A stretch of 64,000 bases of DNA from Pirellulaceae bacterium. GTDB lineage: Bacteria; Planctomycetota; Planctomycetia; Pirellulales; Pirellulaceae. Made by a program: the position numbers and the translations under genes. Below the pieces are notes generated by a model. The model saw only the letters and a list, made by a program, of their open reading frames with translations. It did not search any database and was not told the DNA's origin. Position 1 is the stretch's first letter; every line of letters starts with the position of its first letter. Location: positions 523,621 to 587,620 of the forward strand of contig JAHBXS010000002.1 in the NCBI GenBank assembly GCA_019636375.1. Reading direction: 5' to 3'. Of this stretch, positions 33,645-42,557 are shown piece by piece.

Positions 33645-36179
33645 TCAGTCCGAGCCATCAAAAGTGCCGTATTGAATCTTGGGGATTTTTGACCAGGCGT
33701 CCTTGATGGGGATCGATGCTGGGAGTTCGGCGCGAAGATACAACGTCGGCTCTGGATTCTTAAATAGCTCAGCTGACAATTGAATCTTGGCTGCATCTCC
33801 GGAGGTGGGAATTTCGCCAGTCATTGTCTCTGTTCGCCAAACCTCTTGACCGTCGGCATGGATAATCAGCTCGTTGATGCAACGATTGAACGTGACTTGC
33901 ACCGACTGACCAGTCTCTGAATGTGTGTAAGAACGCTGCTCCGGAGGTGCCATTCGCGAAGAGCAGACCACACGGATTCTTCCGGCGTTGCCAACTCGTC
34001 CCCCTGCCGCTTGGACTTGTTCCGTCAGCCTTTTGCGGATATTTTCAACAAATGCAGCGTCCAGGGCCAAGCCACCCGTGTCGATTGTCACTTCATTTCC
34101 ACGAAAGCGAACATACAGATCATTCGGATTCGGTTTTTGTTTGAGCCAATTCGGCCATGGTAATTCGTTGAATCGGATTTGATTGTTGAAAGAGTCAAGT
34201 CCTGCAAACACCCCTTCGCCTAGATACACAGCGTCTTCAAAGTACTGGAGGCTCATTCCCCTGACAGCCGCAACCGGCGCCTCGTCAGCAACATCAAAAA
34301 TCCATGGTCCTTCTTCCAAACTAAGGCTTTTGGCAAATAGATATTTGTTTTGGGACCAATACAGTTTTTGGACTTGGAATGGCAGGAAGATTTCTCGAAA
34401 CAACTTGGCCGACGCAACATCGAAAATCCGAATCGATGGATTATTTTGCCCCCCGGCTGAGGCGGCCAACATCGTGCCGTCGTCGCTGAAGCAGAGCCAG
34501 TTGACTTCGCTTGTGGGAATAGTTTGCACGATTTGGAGTTTTTGGCAGTCAATCACCAGCACCTTCTGCAGGTTCTCTGCATAGAGCGCCAGATAACGGC
34601 GATTGGCCGAGATGGCCGGAGGATCAAAATCTTGATCGCGGCCCTGGTAGATCGCTTTGCCAGATTTGAGATCGACGAGAACCAAGTCGACCATCGTCTT
34701 GATGTATACAACATCATCGTTGACGACTCCGTAGGCATGGGGCTCACCGAACCCTGAATCGAACTGGCGACCACCGGCTCCCATAGGGTTTTGGGGTCCG
34801 GCATTTCGGATTAAGTTTTGCACTTCGCCGATTCCCTGATGGGTGTACAAGATGACTCCTGCATCGTGCGACACCTCTTTGCCTCGCATACGCCAGCGGT
34901 CGATTCTTGTCTGCGGGGCTTTGAATGTCCACTTGGTAAACGTATACAGTTGCTTGTCGTCCGAGCCTACAGCAAAAGGCTCTGTCTCAGTGAGCGGTAT
35001 CGGAAAAGCCCCTGACAATTTTCCGTTGACGATGTTGACGACACCAACCCCTGTAAAATCATCGAAAGCACTGTCGGAGGCCAAGGCTAATACATGATCG
35101 CGAGAGACATTCGGTGTCAGGCTGCTGGACAACGAGCCACTAAAGAGGTCATTGGGGAGTTGAACACCAGGCTCCTTAGGTTTTGCCGGTTGTAAAGGAT
35201 CTGGCGTAAATGTCCCGCCGGCGGGCATGTCGCTAAACGCTCGAATACCTGCAAAACTTACGACAATCGGTCCTTGTGAAGGTTTTTCAGTTTTTTGTTG
35301 TCCACTGATGTATTTTTTGTCGGCGTCAGATAGAGCCTTGATCTCGACTTCGAGCACATCACCGTCAGCTTTGACAAGTTTCACCCTTTCGTCATCAGCG
35401 GAAACATAAGTCGCCTCAATCGTATACTTGCCGTTACTCGATTTCCATGCCCGTTGTTGCGGAGCCTCTGACGCTTTTGCTGCAGGTTGGGATGCAGCTG
35501 TTCGTGGTGACCGGTTGCCGCCGCCAGGCATACCAGGGCGAGCTCCGCCTTGCCGCTGTAGTGCGGTCGCTAAGTCCTGCAAATACTTTTGGTCAACGTC
35601 GTCTAAGTCGTCGTAATTGACTTGAATCTCATCCCCATCTCTGGTGACGAGCGTCAATTCCTTGGTTTGACTCGGTTCCTTGAGTCGGGCTCGATATTCC
35701 TCGCCGGTATTTGTCTTCCAAGTCCGAATTTGAAATTCAGGGCCAGAGCCGCGATCACGAAAACCAACTTGGGTACGTGAGTCCGCCTCTTCCAGTGGAG
35801 GCATGAGGGGCCCGCCTGGATTGCCTTCCCCGGCAGAAATCCTCAATTGCATCGTATAGAGAACGACTGCCGGGATTGTCTGGTCAGGGATGTTTAAGGA
35901 GGCATCGTCAGCACGACAAACAACACGATTGTCTTTCACTTCGACAACGGTCGCATCAATCACTTTTTCGTTATGCAACAACTTGACCTTGTCTCCAACC
36001 TTGTATTGTTCCGGTTGGGCAAAAACGGTGAGAGGTAAAATGCAGCAGATCGAGAAATACAATCCAACCGCAAGACACCTCGCGGCTCCATTCACCAAGG
36101 AGCAAGTTATCATCGATCTGCTATGCGAGCAATTTTCTGAAGCAATGAACGTGGAGTGCAAAATCTGATGCGAAGTCAT
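33645..36179 (-). CDS. Secreted protein with two SHD1 domains and a beta-propeller-like region
   Basis: The start at 36179 has GAGGAA seven bases upstream; the longer frame starts nine codons earlier. A basic stretch and hydrophobic core (LAVGLYFSICCILPLTVFAQ) near residues 37-56 form an export signal with a likely cut after FAQ. Two SHD1 (Sla1 homology 1) repeats follow: one around FQIRTWKTNTGEEYRA with NYDDLDDVDQKYL, the other RAWKSSNGKYTIEATY with LSDADKKYISG. This domain is much expanded in Planctomycetes. Residues about 330-650 contain WD40/YVTN-like blades (LALASDSAFDDF, WLCFSDDGTMLAASA). The C-terminal part has more beta structure. The function is unknown; it probably binds other envelope proteins. 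Confidence 0.8.
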   Translation of the reverse strand: MTSHQILHSTFIASENCSHSRSMITCSLVNGAARCLAVGLYFSICCILPLTVFAQPEQYKVGDKVKLLHNEKVIDATVVEVKDNRVVCRADDASLNIPDQTIPAVVLYTMQLRISAGEGNPGGPLMPPLEEADSRTQVGFRDRGSGPEFQIRTWKTNTGEEYRARLKEPSQTKELTLVTRDGDEIQVNYDDLDDVDQKYLQDLATALQRQGGARPGMPGGGNRSPRTAASQPAAKASEAPQQRAWKSSNGKYTIEATYVSADDERVKLVKADGDVLEVEIKALSDADKKYISGQQKTEKPSQGPIVVSFAGIRAFSDMPAGGTFTPDPLQPAKPKEPGVQLPNDLFSGSLSSSLTPNVSRDHVLALASDSAFDDFTGVGVVNIVNGKLSGAFPIPLTETEPFAVGSDDKQLYTFTKWTFKAPQTRIDRWRMRGKEVSHDAGVILYTHQGIGEVQNLIRNAGPQNPMGAGGRQFDSGFGEPHAYGVVNDDVVYIKTMVDLVLVDLKSGKAIYQGRDQDFDPPAISANRRYLALYAENLQKVLVIDCQKLQIVQTIPTSEVNWLCFSDDGTMLAASAGGQNNPSIRIFDVASAKLFREIFLPFQVQKLYWSQNKYLFAKSLSLEEGPWIFDVADEAPVAAVRGMSLQYFEDAVYLGEGVFAGLDSFNNQIRFNELPWPNWLKQKPNPNDLYVRFRGNEVTIDTGGLALDAAFVENIRKRLTEQVQAAGGRVGNAGRIRVVCSSRMAPPEQRSYTHSETGQSVQVTFNRCINELIIHADGQEVWRTETMTGEIPTSGDAAKIQLSAELFKNPEPTLYLRAELPASIPIKDAWSKIPKIQYGTFDGSD

Positions 36180-36323
36180 GGTTGCTTCCTCGGTCAACTC
36201 AAACACTTATCCCGATAAAAGAACGCCGCCGGCCAGAGTTTAAATACTCCCAATGGACGATGCAAGACTCTCGACGCACTCGAAGCCAAAAAATCAGAGA
36301 GTCCAAGTATCCTTTTAGAGGTA

Positions 36324-37586
36324 TCAGCCGTTTTTCGTAAGTTCGCGATCGAGGCGTTTGCATTGTTTGGCCGCGATATTTGTGATCCGGGCCAGAACGG
36401 GGGAGGCGCCCCAAGTTGCGGTAAACTCTTGAGCCGCTTCGTCGAGAGCCTGCGGCGTCAAGGCAACTAATCGCTGGGCCGCCTCGCGGACTTGCCTCCA
36501 GCCGACTTGAATCTCCTCGGCGAACTGCTCGAGTTGCGCAATCCCAATCAAATCTGGATCGGTACGTCCGCCAATGCTCATCGCCAGGTGCCGATCAATC
36601 TTGGGGTAGTTGCGGGTGCAAACCAAGTCATAAAACGGTGCCAAAACTCTTTGACCATTTGTCTTATAGAGCAAGGATATATTCTTCCCATGCGCGTCGG
36701 CGTTGCCAAGTAACACATTAAACAACACCCAATCGACCAAACGACGAAGTTCGACGATCGGGAGCGAGCAGTGCTCGCGGATCACCGCTGCACATTGAGC
36801 GAGACTCGGCCCCCCCTCTTTCTCGTACTTCTGACGCGGATCAATCCCCAACGCTTGGCAAAAGTCTTCTTGATGCAGTCGTTGAAAACCAGCCTCAACC
36901 GCGACGCGATCGTAACGCTGAATCACGGCGATTCGTTTCTTCGCCGTCTCACGCAGACTGATGTCAACCACCGGAAGCTGCAACCGCCGCGCGACCAGTG
37001 AAACAAAGGTCTCGTTCTCCGGCAGATGCGAATAGAACGGCGAAGCGAATTTGATGAGTAAGGTGCTGGGGGCGTCCCCCTTGGGGATCACCAAGCGACC
37101 GTCGATTTCGTGGACGGGGAGTTTGTCTTGGGCTCCGGCCAACGAGAGGCGGACCTCGTTCTGCCCAGTGATGGCCGAAAATGCGTCGGGAGTTCCCGTC
37201 GACCAATCGGCCAATTGTTTGTCCAAGATCGGTTCATATTCGACGGATCGCTGCGGCGACGCGGCAGTTTCGGTAATCGTCAACGCTCCGGCGCAATCCC
37301 CCCCAATCGCTCGCAGTAATTCGAAATCGTTTCCCGGAGAAATTTTCAGGGCGGCGCAAATTCGTTGCCTGACCGAGGCTTCGGGGAGTAGGTTTACAAA
37401 AAAGGCGTGGGATTCTGTTTCACTGAACTCGCCCGACAAGGGCAACGAAAGACTAATCGGGAAGGTTGCGGCATCATCCAACCATTCCGAGGCGTAGCGA
37501 AACACCAACCGCTCGGCGTTCCAATGCAGTGTCCCCACCAGTTGGTGTTGATAATGAACGTAAAGAGTCAATGGAGATTCAGTCAC
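36324..37586 (-). CDS. hipA: HipA-type serine/threonine kinase toxin
   Basis: HipA kinases phosphorylate glutamyl-tRNA synthetase or similar targets and arrest growth unless bound by HipB. The 420-residue protein is of usual length. The N-subdomain (VHYQHQLVGTLHW) is followed by SLPLSGEFSE, the LRAIGGDCAGALTI segment, the ATP-loop region LSLAGAQDKLPV near residue 150, and the catalytic NADAHGKNISLLY with the DxxxxN pattern near residue 305. The metal-binding Asp is in YDLVCTRNY. It lies 92 bp downstream of the probable hipB on the same strand. The gene appears intact. Confidence 0.92.
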   Translation of the reverse strand: MTESPLTLYVHYQHQLVGTLHWNAERLVFRYASEWLDDAATFPISLSLPLSGEFSETESHAFFVNLLPEASVRQRICAALKISPGNDFELLRAIGGDCAGALTITETAASPQRSVEYEPILDKQLADWSTGTPDAFSAITGQNEVRLSLAGAQDKLPVHEIDGRLVIPKGDAPSTLLIKFASPFYSHLPENETFVSLVARRLQLPVVDISLRETAKKRIAVIQRYDRVAVEAGFQRLHQEDFCQALGIDPRQKYEKEGGPSLAQCAAVIREHCSLPIVELRRLVDWVLFNVLLGNADAHGKNISLLYKTNGQRVLAPFYDLVCTRNYPKIDRHLAMSIGGRTDPDLIGIAQLEQFAEEIQVGWRQVREAAQRLVALTPQALDEAAQEFTATWGASPVLARITNIAAKQCKRLDRELTKNG

Positions 37587-37678
37587 GATGATGTTTGGCT
37601 TGATCTATTTCGATTTTTTTGGTTTTGGTTCCGCACCATGCAGCGGAATCCGTGAAGGTCAACGTTAGTGGCTCCGCT

Positions 37679-37906
37679 TCATCGCTCTTCCACGTACAAG
37701 TTGAGGCCGAACAATTCTAGGATTTTCAAAGTCAAACCCAATTGGCTGGTCGCCTTTCCCCGTTCGAGTTCCGACAAGAAACGTACCCCGACGTTCGCCA
37801 TTGCGGCAGCATCTTGGAGCGTCATTCCGCTGGCCTTGCGGCGCTGGCGAATCTGTTGCCCCAAGTCGCTGGGCGTTTTGATCTGTTTTTGTTTCTTCTC
37901 AACCAT
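37679..37906 (-). CDS. hipB: HipB-like antitoxin, Xre-family repressor
   Basis: The 75-residue protein starts at the ATG at 37906, which has AAGGAG eight to ten bases upstream; a longer frame reading into the repeats is spurious. It is a single Xre helix-turn-helix domain: LGQQIRQRRKASGMTLQDAA then NVGVRFLSELERGKATSQLG. HipB binds and neutralises HipA, and the pair represses its own promoter. The upstream DNA is occupied by palindromic repeats (37981-38559), so the operator should lie in the 75 bases between 37906 and 37981. Confidence 0.9.
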   Translation of the reverse strand: MVEKKQKQIKTPSDLGQQIRQRRKASGMTLQDAAAMANVGVRFLSELERGKATSQLGLTLKILELFGLNLYVEER

Positions 37907-38028
37907 ATTGTTGGCTCCTTGATGCCGCCCCGTTTTATTGCCTTGACCAAACGAGAAAACGTCACCTGTTAAACAGTGGAGTACAAGCCCGAAGCGTGAG
38001 CGAGTGTACCCCACGATGACGTTGCCGC

Positions 38029-38109
38029 CGCTGCGGTACGGGATGTTCACTTGTTCGCTGCGGTTCGGGATGTTCACTTGTTCGCTGGGGTTCGGGATGT
38101 TCACTTGCT
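38029..38109. repeat. Three tandem 27-bp repeats
   Basis: Units start at 38029, 38056 and 38083, each of the form CGCTGCGGTTCGGGATGTTC followed by ACTTGTT, with one to three differences. They abut each other without spacers. Parts of the unit (TTCACTTG, CGCTGCGGGC) recur after each 141-bp palindrome. Confidence 0.85.
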
Positions 38110-38174
38110 GGCGCTTCGGGCTTGTAAGCGCTGCGGGCTTGTCGTGCGGACCTTTAGGTTAACATTCCAGTCGT

Positions 38175-38315
38175 CGTAGGGTGTGTGGAGCAAGTCGGCG
38201 ACAGATGGTGTGTTCCGTCGGCAAACAAGTGCTGGGTGTTAAAGCGATTTCAAATCACCAACTCACCGACTTGCGGAACACACCAACCGAATATGCCGAC
38301 TCCACACACCCTACG
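38175..38315. repeat. 141-bp nested palindrome (MITE-like), copy 1
   Basis: The ends are perfect 16-bp inverted repeats, CGTAGGGTGTGTGGAG and its complement. Inside, GGTGTGTTCCG pairs with CGGAACACACC, so the whole unit can fold as a long hairpin with two stems. There is no coding capacity. A second copy follows 244 bases later. Confidence 0.9.
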
Positions 38316-38418
38316 CGTTCTGGCACCGTTCACTTGCTCGCTGCGGGCTTGTATATGCACTTGCTCGCTGCGGGCTTGTTGTGTGGTCCTTTTGGCCAAC
38401 ATTCGAGCACCCAGTCGG

Positions 38419-38559
38419 CGTAGGGTGTGTGCAGCAAGTCGGCGACAGATGGTGTGTTCCGTCGGCAAACAAGTGCTGAGTGTTAAAACGATTTCAAATC
38501 ACCAACTCACCGACTTGCGGAACACACCAACCGAATATGCCGACTCCACACACCCTACG
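38419..38559. repeat. 141-bp nested palindrome (MITE-like), copy 2
   Basis: Nearly identical to the copy at 38175-38315. The left end has one change (GTGTGTGCAG for GTGTGTGGAG), breaking one pair of the terminal stem; the inner GGTGTGTTCCG stem is intact. The sequence after it (GTTCTGGCACCGTTCACTTG) also matches that after copy 1, so the duplication covers more than the palindrome. Confidence 0.9.
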
Positions 38560-38687
38560 CGTTCTGGCACCGTTCACTTGCTCGCTGCGGGCTTGTCGTG
38601 CGGACCTTTTGGTCAACATTCCAGAACCCGGAGCAAAAAACAACCCGTTCGGGATATTTTTTAGCCGCAAAGGTAACTTAACACCTC

Positions 38688-38709
38688 TTTTTTACCGTGC
38701 GGTAAAAAA
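38688..38709. terminator. Hairpin TTTTTTACCG-TG-CGGTAAAAAA, bidirectional terminator
   Basis: A perfect ten-pair stem with the T and A runs built in. It lies about 85 bases after the stop of the minus-strand gene at 38793 and can end transcription from either side. Confidence 0.65.
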
Positions 38710-38792
38710 ATGTCGAATACCGACAATTTCTTAATGTTTTTTCCCGAACGGTAACTTTTAGGAGGGGAGGACGTGACCTGATCCCACAAAAA

Positions 38793-39617
38793 CTACATCG
38801 TGACCAAGCGAAATTCGACGGGACAACTGCGAATCATGGTTCGAAGCAACGGGCCACGGCTTTGGACTTGGTGCCATAACTCCTTGAGTTGCTCAGCCGG
38901 AGCGTTCGAGGTCGCATAGGCCACAATCTTGATCTGCGAGATTCCGGCGGTGTTGTTTTCGAACCGCGAATCGACATCGGGCGCGGGAGTCCGTTGGTCC
39001 TCATCGGCCTCGGAAGACCGCTGCTCGCTAGTTTCCGGCTGCGATCCAAAGACTGCCAACGGGTCGGCAAGGGTGACTTGGGCGTGACACTCGAGTTCAT
39101 CGATGACGATTCCAGCGTGATCGCAAAAGGTGCCGAACAAATGGTTGACTTCGGCAAGCAAGGCTCCGATAAACCCTTCGAGTGCCGTTGGCAGCGGGTC
39201 CTGTTTGTTGAAACTAAAGGCGGTTCCCAGTTGCCAAGAATGGTTTCGCGCGTAGAGGGTCGATTGATGAGCTCCAGACAGGCGAGCCCGTACCGACCAA
39301 GGAAATGAACTCGCGGCGGAAGTGATTTCGGTGACAGCGGATTCTGTGTCTGTCGTCACTTCGTCAGCGCTGCGACGAACGAAGTGCCTCCAGTTTTGCG
39401 GGGCGACTTGATGACTGGACAGATATTCGTGACCGACCATGCGGCACCATGGCGGAAGTTCGCCGCTGACGGTAGGTTCTTGGCTGCGGATTTCTAAGAC
39501 TTCTCCGGGAGGAACTTGGAGCATGTTTTGGCGGATCAACAAAATCAACCCCGATCCGCAATCCAATCGCCCTCCGTCGAACACGTGAGCCGGATTGGGC
39601 AAGCCGTCGTCACTCAT
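38793..39617 (-). CDS. TusA-like domain fused to an OsmC-like domain
   Basis: The start at 39617 is chosen because GAGG lies eight bases upstream; a frame starting at 39725 is longer but unsupported. The 274-residue product begins with a TusA-like fold: LDCGSGLILLIRQNMLQVPP then PPWCRMVGHEYL, closely parallel to the small protein encoded at 40051-40290. After an acidic linker, residues about 100-270 match the OsmC/Ohr-like pattern (SVRARLSGAHQSTLYARNHS near the start), including a conserved Cys in the helix region (FGTFCDHAG) and ECHAQVTL. TusA proteins relay sulfur as persulfide, and OsmC proteins reduce peroxides or handle persulfides. The location in a run with DsrE, TusA and YjbQ genes supports thiol or sulfur chemistry. 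Confidence 0.75.
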   Translation of the reverse strand: MSDDGLPNPAHVFDGGRLDCGSGLILLIRQNMLQVPPGEVLEIRSQEPTVSGELPPWCRMVGHEYLSSHQVAPQNWRHFVRRSADEVTTDTESAVTEITSAASSFPWSVRARLSGAHQSTLYARNHSWQLGTAFSFNKQDPLPTALEGFIGALLAEVNHLFGTFCDHAGIVIDELECHAQVTLADPLAVFGSQPETSEQRSSEADEDQRTPAPDVDSRFENNTAGISQIKIVAYATSNAPAEQLKELWHQVQSRGPLLRTMIRSCPVEFRLVTM

Positions 39618-39688
39618 CGCCATGGCCTCGGATTCAATTTTCTGGGAATGATGGAAACGGAAAATGAGGAATCCGTTTCCGCAAGTCA

Positions 39689-40054
39689 CTAATAGCTGAC
39701 ACAGGGAGAGCCATTGCTTAACCATTCGACGAGGACTGCTCCACCGGCGACTTCGATCCCGGCGAGCAAGTGTTCGGGCTCGATTTCCCGTTTCTTACAA
39801 CACGGAGCACAAGCCACGACTCGCCCCCCGGCAGCCATGAAGTTGGCCATGAGCTCGCTAAGGGGCTTGAACGGTCCCCCTTCGACGACCTTGGCAGCCT
39901 CACTGGGAACCCCCGCCCAGACGCCATCGGTGCTGAGGAAAACCATCGTGTCTTTGCCGGAGCCCAGGGCAGCCGTTGCGACCACGAAGGCCACCGTTGC
40001 GCGGTCGCCGTTTTCGCGGCAGGAGTTCAACGTGACGCAGAAAGTATTACTCAT
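39689..40054 (-). CDS. DsrE-family sulfur relay protein
   Basis: This 121-residue protein has the DsrE/DsrF fold pattern: a hydrophobic strand with a small-residue helix (RATVAFVVATAALGSGKDTM), VFLSTDGVWAG, and a Cys cluster GGRVVACAPCCKKREI near residue 80, where DsrE proteins carry their reactive persulfide-forming Cys. The ATG at 40054 overlaps the stop of the upstream TusA gene (ATGA). It probably accepts sulfur from that TusA-like protein. Confidence 0.85.
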   Translation of the reverse strand: MSNTFCVTLNSCRENGDRATVAFVVATAALGSGKDTMVFLSTDGVWAGVPSEAAKVVEGGPFKPLSELMANFMAAGGRVVACAPCCKKREIEPEHLLAGIEVAGGAVLVEWLSNGSPCVSY

Positions 40055-40290
40055 TGCGAAGTCCTTTGTCGTTTAATGATTTCGAAAATTGGATAGTTGG
40101 CCGCCGCCAATTCATGTCCCGTTATACGGCACCAAGCGGGAATTTCCAGCGGAGCACCTGGGTCAAGTGCTCGGACTCGAATCAATGCTCCATCGGGTTT
40201 GTCTTTGACGAACAGCAACAAGTCGAGCAGCAGTTCCCCGCAACCCGTATCGCCACCGTCAAATTCAAAACGGACTTGGGATTCCGACAT
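40051..40290 (-). CDS. TusA-like sulfur carrier protein
   Basis: A 79-residue protein with FDGGDTGCGELLLDLLLFVK, RVRALDPGAPLEIPAWCRIT and GHEL. This corresponds to the TusA beta-alpha-beta fold, but the classical CPxP active-site motif is replaced by CGE. The Cys at the helix start is kept, as is a second Cys in the PAWCR segment. It is three bases downstream of the yjbQ-like gene and overlaps the DsrE gene by four, so all three should be cotranscribed. Confidence 0.85.
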   Translation of the reverse strand: MSESQVRFEFDGGDTGCGELLLDLLLFVKDKPDGALIRVRALDPGAPLEIPAWCRITGHELAAANYPIFEIIKRQRTSQ

Positions 40291-40293
40291 CGG

Positions 40294-40716
40294 TCACTCT
40301 CCGATGACTTTGACCAAAACCCTTTTCGGACGTTGGCCGTCGAATTCCCCGTAGAAAATTTGTTCCCAGGGCCCGAAGTCTAATTTACCGTTGGTGACGG
40401 CCACCACTACCTCGCGCCCCATGATTTGGCGTTTGAGATGAGCGTCGGCGTTGTCTTCGCCAGTGCGATTGTGGTGGTAAACCTCGGGGGATGGATTAAA
40501 GGGTGCCAAATGTTCCAGCCATTTCTCGAAATCATGGTGAAGCCCTCGTTCGTCGTCGTTGATAAAGACTGACGCGGTGATGTGCATCGCATTGCAGAGG
40601 ATCAGCCCCTCGCGGATTCCGGACCGCTGCAAAACGTTTTCCACTTCGGGCGTAATATTTACAAACCCACGCTTGGTCGGCAACTTAAAGGTCAAATACT
40701 CGGTCGTCGATTTCAT
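40294..40716 (-). CDS. YjbQ/UPF0047 family protein
   Basis: The 140-residue protein matches the compact YjbQ family, which forms trimers and has weak thiamine phosphate synthase activity in some bacteria. Diagnostic parts are [20 protein letters not shown] near residue 37, then [20 protein letters not shown] and the terminal [13 protein letters not shown]. The conserved His residues (MHITA, HH, AHLK) are present and build the metal-like site of the family. It leads a minus-strand operon with TusA and DsrE genes, with a 3-bp gap. Confidence 0.92.
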   Translation of the reverse strand: MKSTTEYLTFKLPTKRGFVNITPEVENVLQRSGIREGLILCNAMHITASVFINDDERGLHHDFEKWLEHLAPFNPSPEVYHHNRTGEDNADAHLKRQIMGREVVVAVTNGKLDFGPWEQIFYGEFDGQRPKRVLVKVIGE

Positions 40717-40754
40717 GGCCGTGCTGAGAATGTTTATTAAAAGAGGAGTTCACC

Positions 40755-41072
40755 TCAAGTCGCGCGTTTTTTGCCGCGTTTGGTGCGGCGGGCGGCAGCG
40801 ACGGTGTTGGCTTTTCTCTTGCCGCTCGCAGAACGGACGGTCGAGCCGGCGCGGGTTTTCGAGGCACGGGCGGCGACCTTTTTCAGGCTCTTTTGGCTGG
40901 GGCGTTTCTCGGCGGTCTGCCGCTCAGCACCCACTTTTTTCCGCGTCCGCTTAGGAAGTTCGGCGGATTTCTTGGCAGGTGGAACCGCAGCTACTTTTGC
41001 GGCTTTCTTTACTGCAACCGTCTTGGTTGATGTCGGGGTGGATTTAGAAACGGTGCTTTTTTTGGCAGCCAT
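40755..41072 (-). CDS. Histone H1-like Lys/Ala/Arg-rich protein
   Basis: All 105 residues are low-complexity and very basic: blocks such as AVKKAAKVAAVPPAKK, PKRTRKKVG and RRTKRGKKR, with almost no acidic or aromatic residues. This is the composition of bacterial H1-like (HctB/AlgP-type) DNA-binding proteins, which compact the nucleoid; they occur in Chlamydiae and Planctomycetes. A minus-strand start at 41072 fits (MAAKKSTVSKSTP). The gene is a single unit between yjbQ and a TatD-family gene. Confidence 0.75.
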   Translation of the reverse strand: MAAKKSTVSKSTPTSTKTVAVKKAAKVAAVPPAKKSAELPKRTRKKVGAERQTAEKRPSQKSLKKVAARASKTRAGSTVRSASGKRKANTVAAARRTKRGKKRAT

Positions 41073-41153
41073 GCGCAGGTTCTCTTGAATAGAAGTTCGT
41101 TTTAAAAAGTCGAGTGTACAACCGACAGATTCACCGATTCAAAGTTTAACGGA

Positions 41154-41957
41154 TCATTCGTCGAGTTGGAAGTTAGGGGATTGCGAGAGAAACGTTAGGG
41201 GATTATCAAAGGTAACTTTATCAATTAGCGTTTGAGCATGGCCGCGACGAGCCATTTCCAGACGGGCTTTGGGAACCGCCAGCGGATCACTACACCCCCA
41301 ATCGCCTGCGGAGTTCATCCAAATCCGCTCATGCCCGTACATCTCGATGATGTCAGTAGCGCGTTGCGGGGTGACTTTGGTGTCGGGATACAGCGTCATC
41401 CCCGCCCAGAAACCGCGATCGAGGACTTCACCGACCGTGTGTTCTTCAACGTGGTCGATCAGGACGCGACCGGGCTCGATCTTGCTGGCAGCGAGAGCGT
41501 CCATGATCAGTCGGGTCCCCTTGAGTTTGTCTTCTAGGTGCGGGGTGTGGACCAAGACGAGTTGATTGTGCTTTTCGGCAAGAGCGATTTGTTCTTCGAG
41601 AATGATCAGTTCATTGCGGGTGTTTTTGTTAAGTCCAATCTCTCCGATCCCCAAGACGTTTTCGCGTTCCAAAAAATCGGGGATGATCGCGATGACCTCG
41701 CGAGCAAAGCCGGGATCGTCGGCTTCCTTGGGGTTAATACACAACCAACTGAAGTGGCGAATGCCAAATTGCGCGGCGCGACGCGGCTCGTATTCCGTGA
41801 GTTGCCGATAGTAGTCGAAAAAGCCCTGCACGCTTGAACGATCAAACCCAGCCCAAAATGCGGGTTCGGTCACGGCGACGCAGCCCGATTGGGCCATCCG
41901 TTGGTAGTCGTCGGTGGTGCGCGACACCATGTGAATATGCGGATCGATGTATTTCAC
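41154..41957 (-). CDS. TatD-family metal-dependent hydrolase
   Basis: The 267-residue TIM-barrel protein starts [18 protein letters not shown] with the HxH metal motif at residues 7-9. [14 protein letters not shown] supplies the conserved Glu, HTPHLEDK the third His and [10 protein letters not shown] the fourth; the last strand ends in [14 protein letters not shown] with an Asp. The family includes 3'-5' nucleases and other hydrolases, so the substrate is open. Its start overlaps the stop of the small upstream gene by four bases (ATGA). Confidence 0.88.
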   Translation of the reverse strand: MKYIDPHIHMVSRTTDDYQRMAQSGCVAVTEPAFWAGFDRSSVQGFFDYYRQLTEYEPRRAAQFGIRHFSWLCINPKEADDPGFAREVIAIIPDFLERENVLGIGEIGLNKNTRNELIILEEQIALAEKHNQLVLVHTPHLEDKLKGTRLIMDALAASKIEPGRVLIDHVEEHTVGEVLDRGFWAGMTLYPDTKVTPQRATDIIEMYGHERIWMNSAGDWGCSDPLAVPKARLEMARRGHAQTLIDKVTFDNPLTFLSQSPNFQLDE

Positions 41958-42271
41958 GAGCGATCCTCCGTCGCCAGAGGAACTGCACCGGCAGCACCCT
42001 TCATTCCCTCAGCGGATTGCGGAATTTCGTGGCTCATGTCGCTGAAAAGTTCCAGAATCCGCCGCGCTCGATGAGGCACATCAGAGGACAGTATTTTCAA
42101 AGCCTCTCGAAACGCACGGTCGCGAAAATCTTGGGGGTCATCTCCCCTTCCCCGATCAACTCGATCCAGGTAGGCGGCGATGTCCAAGAGCTTGGCGCGG
42201 TGCTCCAAAAAGTAGGTGTTGATGACACCTTCCCGGGTCTGCGGGCAAGTGTTGACAATGTCTTGGGGCAC
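41954..42271 (-). CDS. Small protein of unknown function, coupled to the TatD-family gene
   Basis: The 105-residue protein is soluble and helical: [20 protein letters not shown], a segment [14 protein letters not shown], then [21 protein letters not shown] do not recognise the family. The four-base overlap with the TatD-type hydrolase gene indicates translational coupling and probably a shared role. Confidence 0.7.
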   Translation of the reverse strand: MPQDIVNTCPQTREGVINTYFLEHRAKLLDIAAYLDRVDRGRGDDPQDFRDRAFREALKILSSDVPHRARRILELFSDMSHEIPQSAEGMKGAAGAVPLATEDRS

Positions 42272-42557
42272 GTGGGTTCGACCTCACCAAAAAAGTTATT
42301 TTAAATCCAATCAAATGAGGAGCCGAAAATTTCTGTTGTTGACTCCCGCCAACCATCCTACCAAATTTCAGCGAGAAAAGTGCCTTCGCGGAAGGACCAG
42401 AATAGTTGCGACGTTGCAGTGGGTGGCTTAGGATAATGCTCGATCCGAAAATCGCCCCAAGGTTATGTGGCAAGGGGCTAAACAACAACGAATTTCGGAA
42501 TACAAGATCGTCCTGAAGACTTTGTCATGTTATAAATTCACGATAGGCTTGCCGAGC

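Larger units (their letters stand above)
37907..38792. other. Repeat-dense intergenic region upstream of hipB
   Basis: About 890 bases without a gene. From left to right it holds the putative hipB promoter, a CCCGAAGCGTGAGCGAG motif framed by GTACA/TGTAC (37981-38009), three 27-bp direct repeats (38029-38109), two copies of a 141-bp nested palindrome (38175-38315 and 38419-38559), copies of a TTCACTTGCTCGCTGCGGGC spacer between them, and a strong hairpin (38688-38709). Confidence 0.85.

Noticed and set aside
38029..38559. Possible CRISPR array
   Set aside because: The 27-bp repeats abut without spacers, the 141-bp units are palindromic and there are no cas genes.
41154..42271. Part of an ebo-type gene cluster (eboB is TatD-like)
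   Set aside because: None of the other ebo genes is adjacent, and the small partner does not look like EboA.
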